Shown: in pieces, positions 5,667 to 5,667 of the stretch
Position numbering within the stretch: the first letter of the stretch is position 1
Layout: each line of letters begins with the position of its first letter
Assembly (NCBI GenBank): GCA_944376785.1
Contig: CALWDV010000067.1
Coordinates: 1 to 5,667 of the forward strand
Direction: 5' to 3'
From: an uncultured Clostridia bacterium
GTDB lineage: Bacteria; Bacillota; Clostridia; Christensenellales; UBA1242
DNA: 5,667 bases
The notes under the pieces: generated by a model
Database searches by the model: none
What the model saw: the letters and a program-made list of their open reading frames with translations, nothing else
What the model was told of the DNA's origin: nothing
Translations under genes and position numbers: made by a program

Positions 5667-5667
5667 T

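Overview
The window is strongly AT-rich. Every gene I can support lies on the minus strand. Tryptophan is written as TGG, and the stop codons I checked are TAA (with one possible TAG), so nothing suggests the Mycoplasma code in which TGA means Trp. The genes include peptidoglycan synthesis (MurA), the divisome (FtsQ/DivIB), lipoprotein modification (Lgt) and a DivIVA-family protein. Together these point to a walled, low-GC Firmicute or Tenericutes relative, such as an uncultured gut Bacilli or Clostridia lineage. The exact taxon cannot be fixed from this sequence.

Reading in the direction of transcription, from right to left: bases 5531-5667 hold the murA upstream region and perhaps the last codons of an upstream gene. 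murA (4274-5530) and ftsQ/divIB (3460-4272) are one base apart and form a cell wall/division pair that ends in a strong hairpin terminator. A near-consensus sigma-A promoter then drives a 454-codon gene (1965-3329) that joins a YgjV-like membrane domain to a C-terminal GNAT acetyltransferase domain, again closed by a strong terminator. A second sigma-A promoter drives lgt (829-1806). A very AT-rich gap, with no GC-containing terminator, separates lgt from a 170-codon multi-pass membrane protein (218-730, TTG start). That gene overlaps by one base the start of a DivIVA-domain gene (1-218), which runs off the left edge.

The layout suggests at least three transcription units: (upstream gene?)-murA-ftsQ; the YgjV-GNAT gene alone; and lgt with, or followed by, membrane protein-divIVA. 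The common theme is the cell envelope: UDP-MurNAc synthesis, septal wall assembly, lipoprotein lipidation and a curvature-binding scaffold. No RNA gene, mobile element, CRISPR array or long repeat was found, and no gap exceeds 300 bases. The most unusual item is the YgjV-GNAT fusion. Smaller oddities are in the Lgt active-site region and N-terminus and in the DivIVA N-terminus. I see no convincing evidence for a wholly new multi-gene system.
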